From Chloroflexota bacterium (GTDB taxonomy: Bacteria; Chloroflexota; Ktedonobacteria; Ktedonobacterales; JADMIN01): 64,000 nt of DNA. The stretch covers positions 558,001-622,000 of the forward strand of contig JAJPKE010000045.1 of assembly GCA_021323855.1 (NCBI GenBank), in the 5' to 3' direction. The notes beneath the pieces were generated by a model. It was not told the DNA's origin and did not search any database. It saw nothing but the letters and a program-made list of their open reading frames with translations. The translations under genes and the position numbers were made by a program. Shown in pieces: positions 8,587-17,326 of the stretch (position 1 is its first letter; the number at the start of each line of letters is the position of its first letter).

Positions 8587-9495
8587 ATGGGGCCAGGAAC
8601 GAATCAGCCGGCCACCGCTTTTCATAGATCTCAAATGTCTCATACATCTGAGCAACCGGCAGTGGCTTCCGCCAATGGGGCCGGCTGGGAGCAACGGCTC
8701 TATACCGGATTGCGAATGGCCAGTGTGCCGGGCGAAGTTCGTGCTGCGCTGGCCAATGCGCTGGGCGAGTTGGGAGTTGAGGCGGAGTTCTTCTTGCTGC
8801 TTATCAACAATTTCCCCGGCGGAGGCGCGCCATCTCGCGTCCGTGGCGAGTCCTTTCTGGGGCGGTTGGAAGCGGCGGCGCGGCGTCTCGTGCGCACGGC
8901 GGATACGCTGGAGGTGGCGACGCAAGGATATCTGACGGCTCTGGAAGCCGATGATCCCGGCATTCGCAATGCTGCCGCCGAGGCTGACCCCTGGTGGCCG
9001 CCAGCGCCAGATTTTGAGATCACCGGCGAATCCATCGAGCTACGGCTGCGGCGCTGCGGCTTTGCCTACCGGCACGTCGTTGCGGCGTATCTGGCTGCCA
9101 ATATCGAGGCCATCGCCACACATCTCTCACTGGTTCTCCACGCGCTCTCCACGTTGCCGCCCGCTGGCGTCTTGCCGACGAGTTCGCTCTATCAGGGACT
9201 CTACGAACTCTCCTCGGCGTTTCAGGGCTATCTCATTCCTCAGCACATTGTGCATGCAGACACGCAAACCCCTGGGCTGCTCACCGGCATTGCCCGGCTG
9301 CGCGCGCTGGATGCCCAGGAAGATACCTCGCTGCAAAGTGATCTCGCCTGGGCGGAGACACAACTGGCCGCGACACAAACCTTTCTGCACACGCAGCACA
9401 TCTCTGCTGCGCAACGCCAGTGGGCGCTGGCAGCCGCCCAGGAATGGCAGGAGACGATCAATTTGCTCAAAACAGTGCGCGAACCGGCACGCTGA
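8587..9495 (+). CDS. Uncharacterised mostly helical protein
   Basis: I do not recognise this family. The ATG at 8587 has GGGAGG 8 bases upstream and gives 302 residues; the track's upstream extension to 8536 is unlikely. The sequence is soluble and largely alpha-helical. After about 40 Ser/Thr/Gln-rich residues come repeated amphipathic helices (VPGEVRAALANALGELGVEA, FLGRLEAAARRLVRTADTLE) and a C-terminal pair (DLAWAETQLAATQTFLHT, AQRQWALAAAQEWQETINLL). No catalytic motif, signal peptide or membrane segment is visible. It lies between the sensor kinase (divergent) and the MerR-like regulator (same strand), so a signalling or scaffold role is possible but unsupported. Confidence 0.75.
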   Translation: MGPGTNQPATAFHRSQMSHTSEQPAVASANGAGWEQRLYTGLRMASVPGEVRAALANALGELGVEAEFFLLLINNFPGGGAPSRVRGESFLGRLEAAARRLVRTADTLEVATQGYLTALEADDPGIRNAAAEADPWWPPAPDFEITGESIELRLRRCGFAYRHVVAAYLAANIEAIATHLSLVLHALSTLPPAGVLPTSSLYQGLYELSSAFQGYLIPQHIVHADTQTPGLLTGIARLRALDAQEDTSLQSDLAWAETQLAATQTFLHTQHISAAQRQWALAAAQEWQETINLLKTVREPAR

Positions 9496-9589
9496 TTGCT
9501 AGGCGAGGCATGGCAGAGAAGAGCAGGTGAGGCGTGGGCGAAAAAGTGAAGCAGGCGACAACGCCGCTTTTTCTTTCCGTCTCGCCGCA

Positions 9590-9598
9590 TGGTATAAT
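9590..9598 (+). promoter_or_regulatory. Extended -10 promoter candidate
   Basis: TGGTATAAT is a perfect extended -10 element (TGn plus TATAAT) with a weak -35. It lies 110-170 bases ahead of the MerR/B12-fold regulator gene, depending on the start used. Confidence 0.5.
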
Positions 9599-9711
9599 CT
9601 TTTCGTTGCGCTCCGGTCGCTGGCAACGCGCGTCATCTCAGCAGTTTACGGTCGTTCAATTCACTCAAGCATGAGAGATGGGTCATTAGAGAACGCGATA
9701 GTCGGTGGAGT

Positions 9712-11499
9712 GTGGGGACACCTGCCAACATATCGAGGGGTGTGGGAGATGGGACTGGTTACAATATGAGATATGGTGGACCAACTGGGCCAATTAGTAG
9801 CGGAAGACCTAACTTCTCCTTTGCGAAGGGGAGCAATCCTCCTAATCTGGCGGACTATTCAGACGAACCCAAGTACGACCTGGCGACCGTCGTACAGATC
9901 GTTCGTGTGCGACCAATGATCCTCTGGGGATGGGAGCAGCAGCTTGGCATCCCCTCGCCCACCCATGTGCCAGATGACCCCGCCAGCAACGGACGCCGCT
10001 ATTCAGAGCGCGACATTGCTGCTTCAATCTGGCTGCGCGAGCAAATCCTCAACGGTATCTCGCCAAATGAAGCCGCCGCCAGACTGCTTGGGCCACGCGG
10101 CACAGGGCGAGTGAATACAGGATCGCTGGCCGGTTCCGGCGCGCTTTCGGGGCCGCTCGATGATGCGCAACGCAATCGCGCGGCGATTTCACCACTGAGC
10201 GAAACGGGCCCGGCACCACGCACGGCCAAGCCGACGGTCCGCTTGAGCGATCTGGAACAAGCGCCGAATTCCGGCCCATTGCCGCCTGCGCCACCTGCGC
10301 CGCCAGAGCGAGCGCCGCAGATGTCCGGTCCGCTGGTGGATGCCACGCAACGGGCCATGCCCTCCGGTCAGCTTGGCTCCAGCTATCCAGGAGCGCCAGG
10401 AGCGCCCACTACCCGCACCTCTGGCAAACTGCCGGACATCTATGCTGCGCCGGCCTCCGGCCCGTTGCCGGGGTCAGGCACGCTCGCACCAGATGCAGCA
10501 GGCACAATGGGACAGGCGCCCTATCACTATGGTAATCAGTACGGCACCGGCGGACTCGGCAATCAGAATCCGAAGACCACCGGACCAATTGGCTGGCAGA
10601 CCGGTGAGGCGGTGAATCCACCGGCAGAGGCTAGCGGACCGCACTGGTATCAGCCGCCGGATACCTCGTTGCCACCACTGGCCCAGCCACAGGGGCAGCA
10701 TCCCAGCGGCGCGTATGGGCAATTGAACCCGGTGAATACCGGGCAGACGCGCCAGACGGGTCCATTCGGCCAATTACCCGAGACAAGCGCGCCCGGCGTC
10801 CCCTGGTCTGGCCCCGGCGCGCCACAGGCCCGTGGCCGCGAGTTGCGCCTGCTCCTGCCGCAATTCATTCGCGCCTTTAATGCTTTCGATACGATAGGCG
10901 CCAACCGCATCATCAACGAGGCATTGAACTCTCGTTCCGTTGAGATGATCTGTCTCGGCCTCTTGTTGCCCGCACTCACCCGCATCAGCGATCTGACGGC
11001 GCGGCACGAGGCCTCCACGCCGGAGGAACGCTATGCGCTGAACTATGCGCGCTCGTTCCTCTTCTCAGTGTTTTATCGCACGGTGGAGCGTCCCGATGGT
11101 CCGCTGGTGTTCGTATGCTGTGGCCCGAAAGAGATGAGCGAAATCAGCGCGCTGACGCTGGCGGTCTTCTGGCGGCGCGCGGGGCTACGTGTGGCCTATT
11201 TCGGCGCTGATATGGACGCTGGCAGCCTGATCGAGGAGGTGCGTAAGCGCCGTCCGGCGCTCGTCTCGCTCTCGGTGTCGGCCACGCAGCGTATCAGGTC
11301 GCTGGCGCGACTGGTGAAGGCGCTGAACCAGCTCGATGCGCCGCGTCCGTATGTAGGCTTCAGCGGTCCGATCTTCGTGCGCAATCCGGAGCTTCAGCAC
11401 AAGGTAAACGGTATCTATCTGGGCGACGACGCCTCCGCCGCCACCTGGCATGTGACGAATCTACTCGGCACCGACCGGGGCGTCGCGGTGGGCAGTTAG
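9712..11499 (+). CDS. MerR-type HTH regulator fused through a Pro/Gly linker to a cobalamin-binding-fold domain lacking the ligand His
   Basis: Near residues 55-125 there is a MerR-like winged helix (YDLATVVQIVRVRPMILWGWEQ, then NGRRYSERDIAASIWLREQI). A linker of about 240 residues follows, rich in Pro and Gly, in which short SGPL/TGPI-type motifs recur. The last 220 residues match the helical plus Rossmann halves of CarH/LitR B12 sensors (RAFNAFDTIGANRIINEAL, LRVAYFGADMDAGSLIEEV). The B12 signature ExHxxG reads EMSEIS, so the axial His is Ser, and the helical Trp and EH pair are also gone (DLTARHEASTPEER). It may therefore be a ligand-free or differently tuned regulator. Start is uncertain: GTG 9712, GTG 9742 or ATG 9766, none with an ideal Shine-Dalgarno. 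Confidence 0.82.
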   Translation: MGTPANISRGVGDGTGYNMRYGGPTGPISSGRPNFSFAKGSNPPNLADYSDEPKYDLATVVQIVRVRPMILWGWEQQLGIPSPTHVPDDPASNGRRYSERDIAASIWLREQILNGISPNEAAARLLGPRGTGRVNTGSLAGSGALSGPLDDAQRNRAAISPLSETGPAPRTAKPTVRLSDLEQAPNSGPLPPAPPAPPERAPQMSGPLVDATQRAMPSGQLGSSYPGAPGAPTTRTSGKLPDIYAAPASGPLPGSGTLAPDAAGTMGQAPYHYGNQYGTGGLGNQNPKTTGPIGWQTGEAVNPPAEASGPHWYQPPDTSLPPLAQPQGQHPSGAYGQLNPVNTGQTRQTGPFGQLPETSAPGVPWSGPGAPQARGRELRLLLPQFIRAFNAFDTIGANRIINEALNSRSVEMICLGLLLPALTRISDLTARHEASTPEERYALNYARSFLFSVFYRTVERPDGPLVFVCCGPKEMSEISALTLAVFWRRAGLRVAYFGADMDAGSLIEEVRKRRPALVSLSVSATQRIRSLARLVKALNQLDAPRPYVGFSGPIFVRNPELQHKVNGIYLGDDASAATWHVTNLLGTDRGVAVGS

Positions 11500-11539
11500 C
11501 CCCCCACCCCTAACCCCTCCCCCGTGCGCGGGAGAGGGG
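11500..11539. repeat. C-rich/G-rich intergenic repeat, copy 1
   Basis: A CCCCTAACCCCTCCCCCG arm is followed by GGGAGAGGGGAACC, forming a loose hairpin. Related copies occur at 19311-19353 and 31007-31057. It follows the stop codon of the MerR-like gene directly. Confidence 0.6.
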
Positions 11540-11578
11540 AACCAGAGACCATGTGGCTAACGAGGCGACACACGCAGA

Positions 11579-11604
11579 GAGCCAGCGAATTCATTCGCTG
11601 GCTC
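11579..11604. terminator. Strong hairpin between convergent genes
   Basis: GAGCCAGCGAA and TTCGCTGGCTC form a perfect 11-bp stem with a TTCA loop, followed on the plus strand by GTTTCG. It lies between the stops of the MerR-like gene and the GNAT gene and probably ends transcription, although the U tract is short. Confidence 0.65.
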
Positions 11605-11615
11605 GTTTCGCCGCA

Positions 11616-12599
11616 TTATAGGATGCGGCGGTAGGCATGGAGACGGTTGACGACGCGGAAGCCAGCCGACTCGTAGAGCGATTTGGCAGTGGTGGCGGCG
11701 AACTTGGGCGGGTGGTCTTGCGCGCCGGTGTTGACGGTCGCCAGCGTTGCGCCGAGCGCCTGTAAGCGGCGCATCCCTTCGCGTAGCACGGCACTGCTGA
11801 GGCCGCGCTGGCGATAGTCTGGATGCGTGCCGACCGGCTCGAACTCGCCAGTGTGGTTGACCTCGTCGTACCAGCAGATGCAATACGACGCGAAGACGCC
11901 ATCCGGCCCGACGGCCACCAGATCGAGATCGGGGCGGTAAAAGGGCGCTTCCTGCCGCAGACGGCGATACGACTCAACGGTGACGCGGGAAGGATGCCAG
12001 ACCACGCGGTGCAACTCCACGCGCTGCGCGAATTCCTCTTCACCCGCGACTGGGCGCACGGTCCAGCCATCTGGCAGCGCAGGCGGGGCCAGCGGCGCGG
12101 TGAGTGGCTGATCGAAGAGATACTCTGTGAATCCCCCATCGCGATAGCCACGCCGGGTGAGCGCCTGCGTATAGAGCGTGTCGTCTTCCAGCGCATAGAC
12201 CGTGAAGGTTGTGTCTGTCGCATTTGCTGGCGTCTCAGTGGTCGCCGTTGCTGCTGTTTCGCGCAGATGATGAGTAAATTGGTCTTCGCCCCAGGCCAGG
12301 ATGCTTTCCAGCAGCGCCTCACCACGTCCGTCCTGCCGTGCGCTGGGATGCAACTGCACAATCATTTCTTGTGGCGTGTCGCACCAGGTAAAGGCAAGCA
12401 ACACGCCTGCGTCATCTTCCCACAGAGAGATATGCTGGCGTGGATCGAAACCCGGCGCATGTGTCTGCCAGGAGACATCGCCAATCTGATAGTAGGCGTG
12501 TTTCGTTCCCTCGGTTGCGCCCGCGCGGGCGAGCGCAAGCATCGCATGGAGATCTTCCTCGTCACGATATGGGCGCGCCTGTGCAAGAGTTGGTGGCAT
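11616..12599 (-). CDS. Tandem GNAT-fold N-acetyltransferase
   Basis: The 327-residue protein contains two GNAT-like halves. The N-terminal half (PYRDEEDLHAMLALARAG to about 150) is degenerate. The C-terminal half carries a recognisable acetyl-CoA pyrophosphate loop region, VGTHPDYRQRGLSSAVLREG, followed by the late helix AKSLYESAGFRVVNRLHAYR. Such double-GNAT enzymes acetylate small amines or protein N-termini; the substrate is not readable. AGGA lies 9 bases ahead of the ATG. The gene is convergent with the MerR-like gene and shares a terminator hairpin with it. It starts about 120 bases after the permease stop, so it may be co-transcribed. Confidence 0.85.
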   Translation of the reverse strand: MPPTLAQARPYRDEEDLHAMLALARAGATEGTKHAYYQIGDVSWQTHAPGFDPRQHISLWEDDAGVLLAFTWCDTPQEMIVQLHPSARQDGRGEALLESILAWGEDQFTHHLRETAATATTETPANATDTTFTVYALEDDTLYTQALTRRGYRDGGFTEYLFDQPLTAPLAPPALPDGWTVRPVAGEEEFAQRVELHRVVWHPSRVTVESYRRLRQEAPFYRPDLDLVAVGPDGVFASYCICWYDEVNHTGEFEPVGTHPDYRQRGLSSAVLREGMRRLQALGATLATVNTGAQDHPPKFAATTAKSLYESAGFRVVNRLHAYRRIL

Positions 12600-12720
12600 T
12601 GATGGTTCCTCGTGCTATCCCTAAGTTTCGCGTTGATAGTTGGTAGGACAAACAAGAATGTCTGCCCTACCATATTGATGAGACTCCTTCAGTATCAGAT
12701 GAGCAGCACGCGCGTGGCTA

Positions 12721-15285
12721 TCAGTTTTCTGGCCCTTTTTCGCGCTCCGGCGATTCTGGCGTTTCCTGTGGCGCAGTGTGTTCGCTGGCGGCGTTCTGTT
12801 GGCTCTGCTGATTGCTGGCCGCCTCCTGTGCGGCCAGTTCCTCTCTGCTCACCAGCGAGGTTCCCGTCCAGACGTAGTTCGAGACATCAATGCCGCCGGA
12901 TGGCTGCGCATCCTCTCCTCCGGTCTGGTTCGTCTCATCGGCAACTGGCTGCTGAGACGCAGGCGGCGTCGCTGGCTTCGCTGTCCGCTCCGGACGCGCG
13001 CCGTTCGCCTGGACTGGTTCGGCGCCACCAGTCCCGCTGAAGGTATTGCGCAACTGGCCGGCTTCCGCCTGGGTCTTTCCATTGCCGTTGCCGCTGTCGC
13101 TGGTATCTGCGCGTGCGCCCGCCGTTGATGCTGGCGGCGTTGGATTGGTGGCAGCGGTGACGGTGGCGGGGCCGTTCGCGGTTGCTGCTCCGCCGTTCCC
13201 TGTCCTATTGGTCGCCAATCCCTCGACGTAATGTTTGACATAATGAGCGATACGCACGCCATCCACCTGCTGAAAGCGAACATACTGGGGTGCCACGCGC
13301 TTCGAGATGGCTTTGGCGGTATCGGCGTCCGCGATGATTTCCGCCGGGCGCACGATGCGCCAGGCATCCAGCACGGCGTTCGGCCCACCGGTGCGATAGA
13401 CGAATTGCGCGGGCACTTTTTCGCGCCCCGCCGCCACAGCAGCCTGTGACAGGGTTGCCTGCGCCTGCTGGTCGAAGAGATAGGGGTCGTTGAACTCTAA
13501 CCGCTTGACATCACGGGCGATGGGCTGGCCGAGATAGAGATAGACCAGCGTGCGGCCATCGGCGGACTCTGTGGCCGCCTGGATGACCTGCTCGTTGTGT
13601 TCGGACGTGGCCGTTAGCACGACGAGCAGCGAGCGCGGCAGTTGCCGCAACGCCGACATGACGAAGACCGGCGTGCGCCCGGCGCGTTGCTGGTAGCGAT
13701 AATGGATGACGGCGATACCGACGCCCAGAACGGTCAAGCCGCCGCCGAACGCCGTCGCCAGTGGCTTGGATTTGAGATTGGTGAGCCAGGCGAGGCCAAC
13801 CAGCGCGGTCGTCAGGAAGCCGAGATAATATTTGATATCCGGCCACCACGCTTTGAGCCGCACCGTCACCGGCTGCGCCGTCTGCGCGACGCCCTGTCCC
13901 GCCGACGACACCACCTGATCTACTCGTCGCAGTCGTTCTATTGCCTGCGGGCTGAGCCGTGCCCGCAGCAGCGACGTGATCTGCCCACGGAAGCCGCCAT
14001 CCGCATAATCGTCTACCTCATCTTCATCCAGATGCCGGCCAGCGATTTCTTCGCCATGCCGCTCACGCCAGCGAATGACATCCAGCGCGATACAGGTCAG
14101 CGAGAAGGCGCCCAAGAGGCCGAAAGCGTACATATCGCCGAGAATGTTCACGTCGCCATGTACGGCTATCAACACCAACAGAGGAATGCCCGTAGCCAGC
14201 GCAATCGAGACGTGTGGTGTGCCGCGCAAACGGTTATGCTTCTCAACGATCTTGGGGAAGAATTGCATACGCGACAGCGCCAGAAAGACATGATATGCGC
14301 CAATGATAGCCGTGTTGCTTGCGAAGACCAGCAGAATCGAGGCGGTAACTGAGGTCAGGATGCCGATGATTGTGCCGCCGTAGGCTTGCCCCAAAATTGA
14401 GATAAGCCGCGTGGAATCGGGAGTTCCGGCTTGATGGAAAGACGAGGCTGCTGTTGCGTGCAGCACGACCGGATCATAGAGCAGCGTCGTGGAGAAAACT
14501 GTGAGCAGTGGGCTGGTGACGCCAACGGTGATGACGACGAAGGCCAGCGCCCAGGTGACTGTTTTGTGGCGCGGCGTCTTCATCACCGGCGAAAGCTGCG
14601 AGATGCTTTCCAGGCCGGAGAACGCCAGGAATGCGCCGGCGAAGCCCGTCAGGACAATGGGCACCGTCAGATGACGCCCGGAGAACATCTCCTGAAAGAC
14701 CAGGCCAATGATGTGCGGCGGCACACGCAGCACGACCACCAGCAGAATCAGCAGGTCGCTGACGAAAGCCGCGACGGCGATGGTGGCGCTGAAGATGGCG
14801 CTCTCTTTGATGCCATACCAGTTCAGCACGCCCAACAGGATCACGACGATAATGGTAATGAGGAGAACGTATGGCGCGATGGCAGGAATCACCGTCTTCA
14901 GGTAATCTAAGCCGGAGAGCGAACTGATCGCCGAGGTGAGGAAGTAATCTACCAGAATGAACATGCCGCCCACCGCGCCAGCCCAGGGATTCAGCCCACG
15001 CGCGGCCACCGTCACGACGCCGCCGCCTTCGGGGAAGCGCACGCTGACCTCAGCGTATTTGAGCGTCAACAGCAGGAAGACCACCAACGTCAAGATGACG
15101 AAGAGGCCGGCCAGCTTACCGACCTGTGATTGGAGGATGCCAGGAGTATAGTAGACCGATGTTCCAATATCGGCAAAGACGACCGCCCAACAGAGAAACG
15201 CGCCTAAGCGGTTGCTCCCATGCTCACCGTGAGACTGTGACGGCGCTGGCTTCTTTGCCAGCGTCGTTCCGGTATTACTAACCAC
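12721..15285 (-). CDS. APC-superfamily amino-acid/polyamine permease with UspA-like and low-complexity C-terminal regions
   Basis: The first 500 residues hold about 12 hydrophobic helices of the amino acid-polyamine-organocation type (LCWAVVFADIGTSVYYTPGI, LDYLKTVIPAIAPYVLL, LVFASNTAIIGAYHVFLALS). After the membrane core, residues about 540-690 look like a universal-stress-like alpha/beta domain (SALRQLPRSLLVVLTATSEH, RIVRPAEIIADADTAKAIS). The final 160 residues are Ala/Thr/Gln/Asn-rich and probably disordered. The total of 854 residues is far above the usual 450-500. GTG start at 15285, Shine-Dalgarno AGGA at about 10 bases. APC proteins with fused cytoplasmic domains import amino acids or cations; substrate unknown. 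It is the last gene downstream of the FHA-FtsW cluster but separated from it by a hairpin. Confidence 0.87.
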   Translation of the reverse strand: MVSNTGTTLAKKPAPSQSHGEHGSNRLGAFLCWAVVFADIGTSVYYTPGILQSQVGKLAGLFVILTLVVFLLLTLKYAEVSVRFPEGGGVVTVAARGLNPWAGAVGGMFILVDYFLTSAISSLSGLDYLKTVIPAIAPYVLLITIIVVILLGVLNWYGIKESAIFSATIAVAAFVSDLLILLVVVLRVPPHIIGLVFQEMFSGRHLTVPIVLTGFAGAFLAFSGLESISQLSPVMKTPRHKTVTWALAFVVITVGVTSPLLTVFSTTLLYDPVVLHATAASSFHQAGTPDSTRLISILGQAYGGTIIGILTSVTASILLVFASNTAIIGAYHVFLALSRMQFFPKIVEKHNRLRGTPHVSIALATGIPLLVLIAVHGDVNILGDMYAFGLLGAFSLTCIALDVIRWRERHGEEIAGRHLDEDEVDDYADGGFRGQITSLLRARLSPQAIERLRRVDQVVSSAGQGVAQTAQPVTVRLKAWWPDIKYYLGFLTTALVGLAWLTNLKSKPLATAFGGGLTVLGVGIAVIHYRYQQRAGRTPVFVMSALRQLPRSLLVVLTATSEHNEQVIQAATESADGRTLVYLYLGQPIARDVKRLEFNDPYLFDQQAQATLSQAAVAAGREKVPAQFVYRTGGPNAVLDAWRIVRPAEIIADADTAKAISKRVAPQYVRFQQVDGVRIAHYVKHYVEGLATNRTGNGGAATANGPATVTAATNPTPPASTAGARADTSDSGNGNGKTQAEAGQLRNTFSGTGGAEPVQANGARPERTAKPATPPASQQPVADETNQTGGEDAQPSGGIDVSNYVWTGTSLVSREELAAQEAASNQQSQQNAASEHTAPQETPESPEREKGPEN

Positions 15286-15442
15286 GACGCTCTATCCTAA
15301 GAATGTTGCCGTACATACATCGCCCAAAAGCAGCATGTCGTGCTGCGAGGCACCACTTGCCGCGAACTAGAGCATAATTCAGACCGATACCATCGCGCAA
15401 CCATTTTCTTGTGATATCCTGTACTATGCCACGAAATGCCAG

Positions 15443-15480
15443 GAATCGCCGCGAAAGTGCCCAGGTGTTCGCGGCGATTC
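15443..15480 (-). terminator. 13-bp perfect hairpin downstream of ftsW/rodA
   Basis: GAATCGCCGCGAA pairs exactly with TTCGCGGCGATTC around a 12-base loop, just past the stop of the FtsW/RodA gene. No U run follows on the minus strand, so it may be a transcript-stabilising or Rho-assisted hairpin. Confidence 0.6.
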
Positions 15481-15505
15481 AGCGAGGCGGTGGTATCCAT
15501 CCTCC

Positions 15506-16843
15506 CTATGACTTATCCTGAGAGAGACGTAACAATAGGCCGATGATGATGTAGTTGGCGATGAGCGAGCTACCACCATAGGCGACGAACGGCAACGGGA
15601 TGCCGGTGAGCGGCATGATCTTCAGGTTGCCGGCGAGAATGACGATGGTCTGGATGGCGAATACCGCCGTCAGGCCGACCGCCATCAATTGATTGAAGCT
15701 GGCGCGCGGGCGGGTGGCGATGTGCATGCCGCGATAGACCAGCAGCATGAAAAGGCCAATCAGCGCCAGCACACCAGCGAAGCCAAACTCCTCGCCAAAC
15801 GACGCCGCAATGTAGTCGGTATGGGAAAAGGGTACGATCCAGCTCTTACCCAGCCCCAGGCCAGCGCCGAAGACACCGCCATTGCCGAAGGCGATCAGCC
15901 CTTGCACGATCTGAAAGCCGGCGTTGTAGGCAATTCTAGCTGGCGGCGTGGTATCGAAGGCATTACCAACAATGGCGATACGCTGCTGTGCATAGGGGAA
16001 AATCCGGTAGATGACCAGCGCACCCAAAGCGAACGCTACCACCGAGCCAATGATATAGGATGGGCGGTTGCTCGCCACATAGAGCATCGAGAGGAACAAG
16101 CCGAAGACCAGGATTGCCAGGCCCAGTTCTTTGACGCCGAGGAAGATCAACAGCGCCAGGCCAAGCATGGCAATCAATGGGCCGAGATGTTTGAGCGGCG
16201 GCAGCTTGAGTGGACCAACGCGCAGGTTGGAGATGGCCAGCATTTCGCGGTTTTCGCTGAGGTAGCCTGCGAAGAAGATGACGAGACAGATTTTCAGGAT
16301 TTCCGATGGCTGGAACGAGAGGCCACCGGAGCCGATGTTCAGCACGTCACGGCTCGGCGCATTGGTGCTAAGACTATGGCTGTGCAGTAAGGTAATTCCC
16401 ACCAGCACGATACCGACAGCAGCCCACGTATACTTGTAGTTGCGAAGCCAACGGAGATCGCGTGTGGCCCAGACGGTTAGCACACAGACAGCGAGACCAG
16501 CAATCGCAAATGCCAATTGTTTGAGGCCAAGTGTCGGTACTCCGATATCTGGTCCGAGTCTGAGTGACATCAGCACGCCAATGCTGGTGAGCATACCGGC
16601 AATCGGCAGCAGCGTCTGGTCGGCATCTGGAGCGATGATGACGAGGAGCAGATGCGCGCCGAAGAGCGCCGCAATCAGGCCAAATATCGGCGTGAAGGCA
16701 TCCAGCGGCGGCAAATTATGCGACGTGACCGGCACGCTCAAGTTGTGGACGATCAGTAGCTCGAAATAGCCCACCAGCAGAAAGACCGAAGGCAACAGCA
16801 GCAACCATAGCTCGGTCCAGCGATAGCGTTGCCGATTGAACAT
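15506..16843 (-). CDS. FtsW/RodA/SpoVE (SEDS) family peptidoglycan glycosyltransferase
   Basis: The 445-residue polytopic protein has about 10-12 membrane helices and SEDS hallmarks: LNIGSGGLSFQPSEILKICL, GGVFGAGLGLGKSW, FSHTDYIAASFGEEFGFAGV and the C-terminal PLPFVAYGGSSLIANYI. SEDS proteins polymerise lipid II into glycan strands during elongation or division, paired with a class B penicillin-binding protein. GGGAG lies about 9 bases ahead of the ATG. It is the third gene of a tight minus-strand group after the two FHA genes, in the order FhaA-FhaB-RodA known from actinobacterial pknB clusters. No PBP gene follows. RodA-like rather than FtsW-like identity is suggested only by this context. 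Confidence 0.93.
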   Translation of the reverse strand: MFNRQRYRWTELWLLLLPSVFLLVGYFELLIVHNLSVPVTSHNLPPLDAFTPIFGLIAALFGAHLLLVIIAPDADQTLLPIAGMLTSIGVLMSLRLGPDIGVPTLGLKQLAFAIAGLAVCVLTVWATRDLRWLRNYKYTWAAVGIVLVGITLLHSHSLSTNAPSRDVLNIGSGGLSFQPSEILKICLVIFFAGYLSENREMLAISNLRVGPLKLPPLKHLGPLIAMLGLALLIFLGVKELGLAILVFGLFLSMLYVASNRPSYIIGSVVAFALGALVIYRIFPYAQQRIAIVGNAFDTTPPARIAYNAGFQIVQGLIAFGNGGVFGAGLGLGKSWIVPFSHTDYIAASFGEEFGFAGVLALIGLFMLLVYRGMHIATRPRASFNQLMAVGLTAVFAIQTIVILAGNLKIMPLTGIPLPFVAYGGSSLIANYIIIGLLLRLSQDKS

Positions 16844-16863
16844 CGTATGGTTCTCCCTTGCGC

Positions 16864-17319
16864 TCAGGCGGCGGCAAACTCAAAGCGCACGTCGCCCACC
16901 TGTAGCAGCGCGCCGGGCGCAACGGCCACCGGCTGCGCAATCGTTTGCCCGTTCACCAGCGTGCCGTTGCGGCTGCCCATGTCTTCTACCCAGAGCGATT
17001 TGTCTTTGTAGAGGATGCGCGTATGCTCGGTAGAGACGAAGGTGCTATCGAGGACGATGCTGTTCGTCGGCGCGCGCCCGATGGTGGTGATTGGCTCCAA
17101 CGCGAACTCCTGGCCCGGCTTATAGGGCGTGGAGCCGCTGTCAATCAGAATCAGGCGGCCAACCACCTGACGGGCGCGGGTGGTGGCGACGCCCGCCGCC
17201 ACCGGCTTTTCCGCTCGCTTCAGATCGCGCCGGGAAACCAGAACAATCTGTAAGATGACCAGGTAGAGAATTGCGACCAGGCCGATCCGAAGGTAGAGCA
17301 ATAGCTGATAATTATCCAC
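16864..17319 (-). CDS. FhaB-like membrane-anchored FHA-domain protein
   Basis: The 151-residue protein has one N-terminal membrane helix (LRIGLVAILYLVILQIVLV) and a C-terminal FHA domain. That domain carries the phosphothreonine-binding signature GRAPTNSIVLDSTFVSTEH and the SRNGTLVNG loop. FHA domains dock phosphorylated threonines on Ser/Thr kinases and their targets. Size and layout match mycobacterial FhaB/FipA, which links kinase signalling to cell division. GTG start; its Shine-Dalgarno GGAGGTGA covers the end of the upstream fhaA-like gene, only 7 bases away, so translation is probably coupled. It precedes the SEDS gene by 20 bases. Confidence 0.9.
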   Translation of the reverse strand: MDNYQLLLYLRIGLVAILYLVILQIVLVSRRDLKRAEKPVAAGVATTRARQVVGRLILIDSGSTPYKPGQEFALEPITTIGRAPTNSIVLDSTFVSTEHTRILYKDKSLWVEDMGSRNGTLVNGQTIAQPVAVAPGALLQVGDVRFEFAAA

Positions 17320-17326
17320 GCCGCGA

